In this document: positions 1-5,248 of the stretch, one piece after another | Position numbering within the stretch: the first letter of the stretch is position 1 | Layout of the letters: the number at the start of each line of letters is the position of its first letter | From: Rhizobacter sp. | GTDB lineage: Bacteria; Pseudomonadota; Gammaproteobacteria; Burkholderiales; Burkholderiaceae_C | Assembly (NCBI GenBank): GCA_025351675.1 | Contig: JANXVK010000211.1 | Location: 1 to 5,248 of the forward strand | Length of the DNA stretch: 5,248 bases | Direction of reading: 5' to 3' | Translations under genes and position numbers: made by a program | The notes under the pieces: model-generated | What the model was told of the DNA's origin: nothing | Database searches by the model: none | The model's input: the letters and a program-made list of their open reading frames with translations, nothing else

Positions 1-1018
1 AGCCGACCGCCGGCCCGCCCCCGATTCCGACCGACACGTTGCCGCGCGAACCGCCCACCCAGCCGACCAGCGCCGGCGCGTAGATCGGCCGCGCGACGCG
101 CACGCCCGGGGTCCAGCACCAGTTGTTGCGTGCATAGACCCAGCGGCCATAGTGGAACGGCGCGAAGCCCCAGGGCGCGTCGTCGATCCAGGTCCAGCCC
201 CACGGCCTCACCCAGGTCCAGCGGCCGTGGCTGTAGGGCGCCCAGTCGACCGCGACGGCGGTCGGGATCCAGACCGAGCCGTAGTCGGGTGTCTGTTCCC
301 AGCGGCCGTAGACATCCAGTTCGGCCGCCCCGGTCATCTCGGGCGAGACGTAGCGCTTGGCGATACTGCCGGCGAAGCGGCGATCGCGGTCGTTGCTCCA
401 CGCCGCGAACGCGTCGTTGACCGGTGACAGCGTGGTGTACTGCGCGACCCCACCGGAGTCGACCCAGAACTCGGCGCGCCGCCCGGCGTCCATCGTCAGC
501 CCGCTGTTCGGACCTTCGTAGCGCGCCTGGCCGCTGTAGACCGTGACATCGGTGCGGCCGCTGTCGCGATCGAAACGGTACGTGCCATCGCGCAGCATGA
601 TGACGCGCCCTTCGTCGGTACCGAGCTCCAGCTGGCCGGCGCCGTTCAGGTCGCGCACCCGCGCGATCGCGCTGCCATCCAGCAACTCAAGCGCGACGTG
701 TTCGTCGTCAAGCTGCACGATCTCGAGCTCGCTCGATGCGTCGATGCGCACGGTCGTCGAACCGATCTGCAACTCGGCGCGCGCCCCGGCCTCGGTCGCG
801 AGCCGGTCGCCGGTGGTCAGCGGCTGGTTGCGGGTTGCGGCGAGCCACTCGGCGCTTTCGGGGCTGTAGAGCCAGACCTGCCCGTTCACCTCGGAAAGCC
901 GCGCGACGCGGCCGGGCGGGTCGACATCGGTGTCTTGCGCGTGGGCGCCACCGGCCAGGGCCACCGCGGCCAGCAGCATCTGCGCCCAGCCGGCAAGTCG
1001 TCGTTGCATCGTCATCAT
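1..1018 (-). CDS. Secreted FecR-domain protein with Trp-rich DUF6600-type repeats, C-terminus outside window
   Basis: The reading frame is open from the ATG at 1018 to the left edge, giving 339 residues with no stop. Residues 1-27 are a signal peptide: basic QRR at 5-7, hydrophobic core at about 12-24, and an AHA|Q cleavage site after Ala27. The protein should therefore be exported to the periplasm or beyond. Residues about 38-185 look like a FecR-type beta-rich domain: GRVARLSEVNGQVWL (36-50), PLTTGDRL (66-73), then several short strands with LLDGSAIARV and LRDGTYRF. No sigma-regulator N-domain or membrane anchor follows. From about 238 the sequence becomes extremely Trp- and aromatic-rich, with GRW recurring at 238, 265 and 291 and phrases such as WAPY, PWGWTW and PWGFAPFHYGRW. 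This arrangement matches proteins annotated DUF6600, whose function is unknown. ATG triplets at 1018, 1015 and 1009 compete as the start; ribosome-site spacing favours 1018. Nothing links it functionally to the carboxylase operon, and the gap before it suggests its own transcription unit. Confidence 0.85.
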   Translation of the reverse strand, partial: MMTMQRRLAGWAQMLLAAVALAGGAHAQDTDVDPPGRVARLSEVNGQVWLYSPESAEWLAATRNQPLTTGDRLATEAGARAELQIGSTTVRIDASSELEIVQLDDEHVALELLDGSAIARVRDLNGAGQLELGTDEGRVIMLRDGTYRFDRDSGRTDVTVYSGQARYEGPNSGLTMDAGRRAEFWVDSGGVAQYTTLSPVNDAFAAWSNDRDRRFAGSIAKRYVSPEMTGAAELDVYGRWEQTPDYGSVWIPTAVAVDWAPYSHGRWTWVRPWGWTWIDDAPWGFAPFHYGRWVYARNNWCWTPGVRVARPIYAPALVGWVGGSRGNVSVGIGGGPAVG

Positions 1019-1027
1019 CTGAGTGTG

Positions 1028-1033
1028 TCTCCT
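1028..1033 (-). promoter_or_regulatory. Ribosome binding site of the FecR-like gene
   Basis: AGGAGA on the minus strand lies 9 bases before the ATG at 1018, 12 before the ATG at 1015 and 18 before the ATG at 1009. The spacing selects the first ATG of the cluster, or possibly the second. Confidence 0.8.
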
Positions 1034-1047
1034 GCGCCGCAAGGCGC
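1034..1047 (-). repeat. Small hairpin abutting the ribosome site of the FecR-like gene
   Basis: The minus strand reads GCGCC-TTGC-GGCGC, a 5-base-pair all-GC stem with a 4-base loop. The AGGAGA of the next gene begins on the very next base. In the mRNA leader it could affect ribosome access or leader stability. Its role is inferred from position only. Confidence 0.45.
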
Positions 1048-1083
1048 CTCGATGGAGCGATGCTGCCCTTCCACAACGCAGCT

Positions 1084-1106
1084 GGCGAGCCGTCGGCCGA
1101 CTCGCC
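1084..1106. repeat. Inverted repeat GGCGAG-N11-CTCGCC
   Basis: Two perfect 6-base arms (1084-1089 and 1101-1106) flank an 11-base centre that itself contains the palindrome TCGGCCGA (1093-1100). On the minus-strand transcript it would form a GC-rich stem 39 bases after the def stop. No T-run follows, so if it helps end or stabilise the operon mRNA it would be through rho or 3'-end protection. It may also be chance in GC-rich sequence. Confidence 0.4.
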
Positions 1107-1144
1107 GTCTGTAAGAGATACGCTCGTTTACGTTCGCGAACCCG

Positions 1145-1681
1145 TCAATCGTCGTCGGCAGGGTCGAGCTCGGGAAACAGCACACTGGTGTAGCCGAAGC
1201 GCGAGAAGTCGCGCACCCGCATCGGGTAGAGCTTGCCGATCAGGTGATCGCACTCGTGCTGCACGACACGGGCGTGGAACCCTTCGGCTTCGCGGTCGAT
1301 CACCACGCCCTCGGCATCGAAGCCGACGTAGCGGATGCGCGCGAAACGCGGCACCACGCCACGCAGGCCGGGCACCGACAGGCAGCCTTCCCAGTCTTCT
1401 TCCTCCGCATCGCCGAGCGGCGTCAGGGTCGGGTTGATCAGCACGGTCTCGGGCACTGGCGGTGCGTCCGGGTAGCGCTGGTTCTGCCGGAAACCGAAGA
1501 TCACCAGTTGCAGGCCGACGCCGATCTGTGGCGCGGCCAGACCGGCGCCGTTCACCGAGTGCATCGTCTCGAACATGTCGCCGATCAGCGCGTGCAATTC
1601 GGGGGTGTCGAAGACCTCGACGGGTTGGGCGATGCGCAGCAGGCGCGGGTCGCCCATCTTCAGGATTTCTCGGATCGTCAT
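1145..1681 (-). CDS. def: Peptide deformylase
   Basis: This 178-residue cytoplasmic metallo-hydrolase removes the formyl group from the N-terminal methionine of newly made proteins. All three defining motifs are intact: motif 1 GAGLAAPQ (45-52), motif 2 WEGCLS (97-102) with metal ligand Cys100, and motif 3 QHECDH (141-146) with ligands His142 and His146 and catalytic Glu143. Cys144 within motif 3 is a residue I would more often expect to be Ile, Leu or Phe, but it is not a ligand. The length is normal, and the C-terminal [17 protein letters not shown] resembles deformylases of beta- and gammaproteobacteria. The ATG at 1681 overlaps the previous gene's stop as ATGA (1678-1681). No strong Shine-Dalgarno is visible, so translation probably depends on coupling to the upstream gene. 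The housekeeping copy in proteobacteria usually sits next to fmt, which is absent here, so this may be a second, paralogous deformylase. The enzyme assignment is very firm; its paralogue status is inferred. Confidence 0.96.
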   Translation of the reverse strand: MTIREILKMGDPRLLRIAQPVEVFDTPELHALIGDMFETMHSVNGAGLAAPQIGVGLQLVIFGFRQNQRYPDAPPVPETVLINPTLTPLGDAEEEDWEGCLSVPGLRGVVPRFARIRYVGFDAEGVVIDREAEGFHARVVQHECDHLIGKLYPMRVRDFSRFGYTSVLFPELDPADDD

Positions 1682-2165
1682 GGCATCAGGCTCGACAGGG
1701 CGTTGATGACATCAGCGGGCGCCTGCACCAGCTCGATCAAGACGCCCTCGCCGCCGACCGGGAACTCGGCGTTGCTCTTCGGGTGCACGAAACAGATGTC
1801 GTACCCGGCCGCGCCCTTGCGGATGCCGCCGGGGGCGAAGCGCACGCCGTTCGCGCCGAGCCATTCGACGGCCTTCGGCAGATCATCGATCCACAGGCCG
1901 ATGTGGTTCAGCGGCGTCGTGTGCACTGCCGGTTTGCCGTTCGGATCGATCGGCTCCATCAGGTCGACCTCGACCTTGTGGACGCCGTGGCCGATCGCGC
2001 AGATGTCTTCGTCGACGTTCTCGCGCTCGGAGCGAAAGTTGCCGGTGATCTCCAGGCCGAACTTCTCGACCCACAGCGTGCGCAGCGCAGCCTTGCTCGG
2101 CCCGCCGATCGCGATCTGCTGGACACCGAGCACCTTGAACGGCCGCGTGCTTGTCTGGTTCGTCA

Positions 2166-2166
<1 letters not shown>
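1678..2166 (-). CDS. VOC-fold protein, probable methylmalonyl-CoA epimerase
   Basis: This is a 162-residue protein of the vicinal oxygen chelate (glyoxalase/epimerase) fold, with two beta-alpha-beta modules at about 12-73 and 86-147. Placed directly behind the propionyl-CoA carboxylase genes, it most likely interconverts the (S) and (R) forms of methylmalonyl-CoA for the mutase. The module 2 landmarks fit the family: [18 protein letters not shown] (86-103) with ligand His88, GVRF (107-110), and GVLIELVQ (141-148) with ligand Glu145. Module 1 is unusual: the strand normally reading D-H-I has Gln16-Gln17-Ile18, and the strand normally I-E-L-L-E-P reads V-D-L-M-E-P, so Asp68 (or nearby Glu66) would replace the usual Glu/Gln ligand. 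The ATG at 2166 shares one base with the pccA TGA and has GGAG 8 bases upstream. A GTG at 2169 would add one residue but leaves only 5 bases to the GGAG. The end overlaps the next gene by four bases. The fold is secure; the epimerase activity is inferred from context and partial motif match. Confidence 0.85.
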
Positions 2167-4223
<2,057 letters not shown>

Positions 4224-4231
4224 CTGGTTCT

Positions 4232-4237
4232 TCTCCT
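4232..4237 (-). promoter_or_regulatory. Ribosome binding site of pccA
   Basis: The minus strand reads AGGAGA here, 8 bases before the ATG at 4223 and inside the 20-base pccB-pccA spacer. It decides the pccA start in favour of the Met followed by FTKIL, rather than an upstream in-frame start that would overlap pccB. Confidence 0.85.
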
Positions 4238-4243
4238 GAGCGC

Positions 4244-5248
<1,005 letters not shown>

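Larger units (their letters stand above)
1019..1144 (-). other. Intergenic gap between def and the FecR-like gene
   Basis: This 126-base stretch is the only appreciable non-coding sequence in the window. It probably contains the promoter of the FecR-like gene and the 3' end of the operon transcript, but I cannot place either. It holds a 10-base palindrome GTTCGCGAAC (1132-1141), an imperfect GTAA...TTAC repeat (1111-1131), a GGCGAG/CTCGCC inverted repeat (1084-1106) and a small hairpin beside the ribosome site (1034-1047). None is followed by a T-run on the minus strand, so there is no classical intrinsic terminator. Confidence 0.7.

Noticed and set aside
708..1076. Minus-strand open frame of 122 codons overlapping the start of the FecR-like gene
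   Set aside because: It is out of frame with the signal-peptide protein and its product is Arg-rich without motifs. The frame starting at 1018 has a ribosome site, signal peptide and domain signatures.
1084..1106. Inverted repeat as a rho-independent terminator of the operon
   Set aside because: No T-run follows the stem on the minus strand, so it does not meet the criteria; it is listed only as a repeat.
1105..1144. Possible sigma-70 or ECF-type promoter (TTCGCG or GAAC with TATCTC/TCTTA) on the minus strand
   Set aside because: The element spacings (about 13-14 bases) are too short and the matches too weak to call a promoter.
736..1437. Plus-strand open frame of 233 codons crossing the def to FecR-like gap
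   Set aside because: The product is almost entirely Arg, Ala, Ser and Pro, and it overlaps two better-supported minus-strand genes.

Overview
The window is GC-rich, densely coding bacterial chromosome in which every supported gene lies on the minus strand. It reads from the right edge (high coordinates) to the left. The protein types and gene order suggest a proteobacterium, most likely a betaproteobacterium (Burkholderiales or Rhodocyclales type). This placement rests on overall resemblance, not on a marker gene.

Positions 5248 to 1145 hold a tight, apparently co-transcribed block. It starts with the C-terminal two thirds of a propionyl-CoA carboxylase beta (carboxyltransferase) subunit, which runs off the right edge. 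After 20 bases comes a complete biotin-carrying alpha subunit. A small VOC-fold protein resembling methylmalonyl-CoA epimerase begins on the alpha subunit's stop codon. A peptide deformylase then begins within an ATGA overlap with the VOC gene. The first three genes fit one pathway: propionyl-CoA is carboxylated to (S)-methylmalonyl-CoA, which is epimerised for methylmalonyl-CoA mutase and entry into the TCA cycle as succinyl-CoA. The mutase is not in the window. The deformylase removes N-formyl groups from nascent proteins and has no evident metabolic link to the others.

Positions 1144 to 1019 are the only real gap, 126 bases. It contains several small inverted repeats, no convincing rho-independent terminator and no promoter I can call with confidence.

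Positions 1018 to 1 encode most of a secreted protein, cut by the left edge. It has a signal peptide, a FecR-like beta-rich domain and a strikingly tryptophan-rich repeat region of the DUF6600 type.

I see no RNA genes, CRISPR arrays, insertion sequences or phage genes. Most of the window is ordinary core metabolism. The points most worth a second look are the altered metal-ligand set of the VOC protein, the Trp-rich repeats of the FecR-like protein, and the deformylase coupled to the carboxylase operon.
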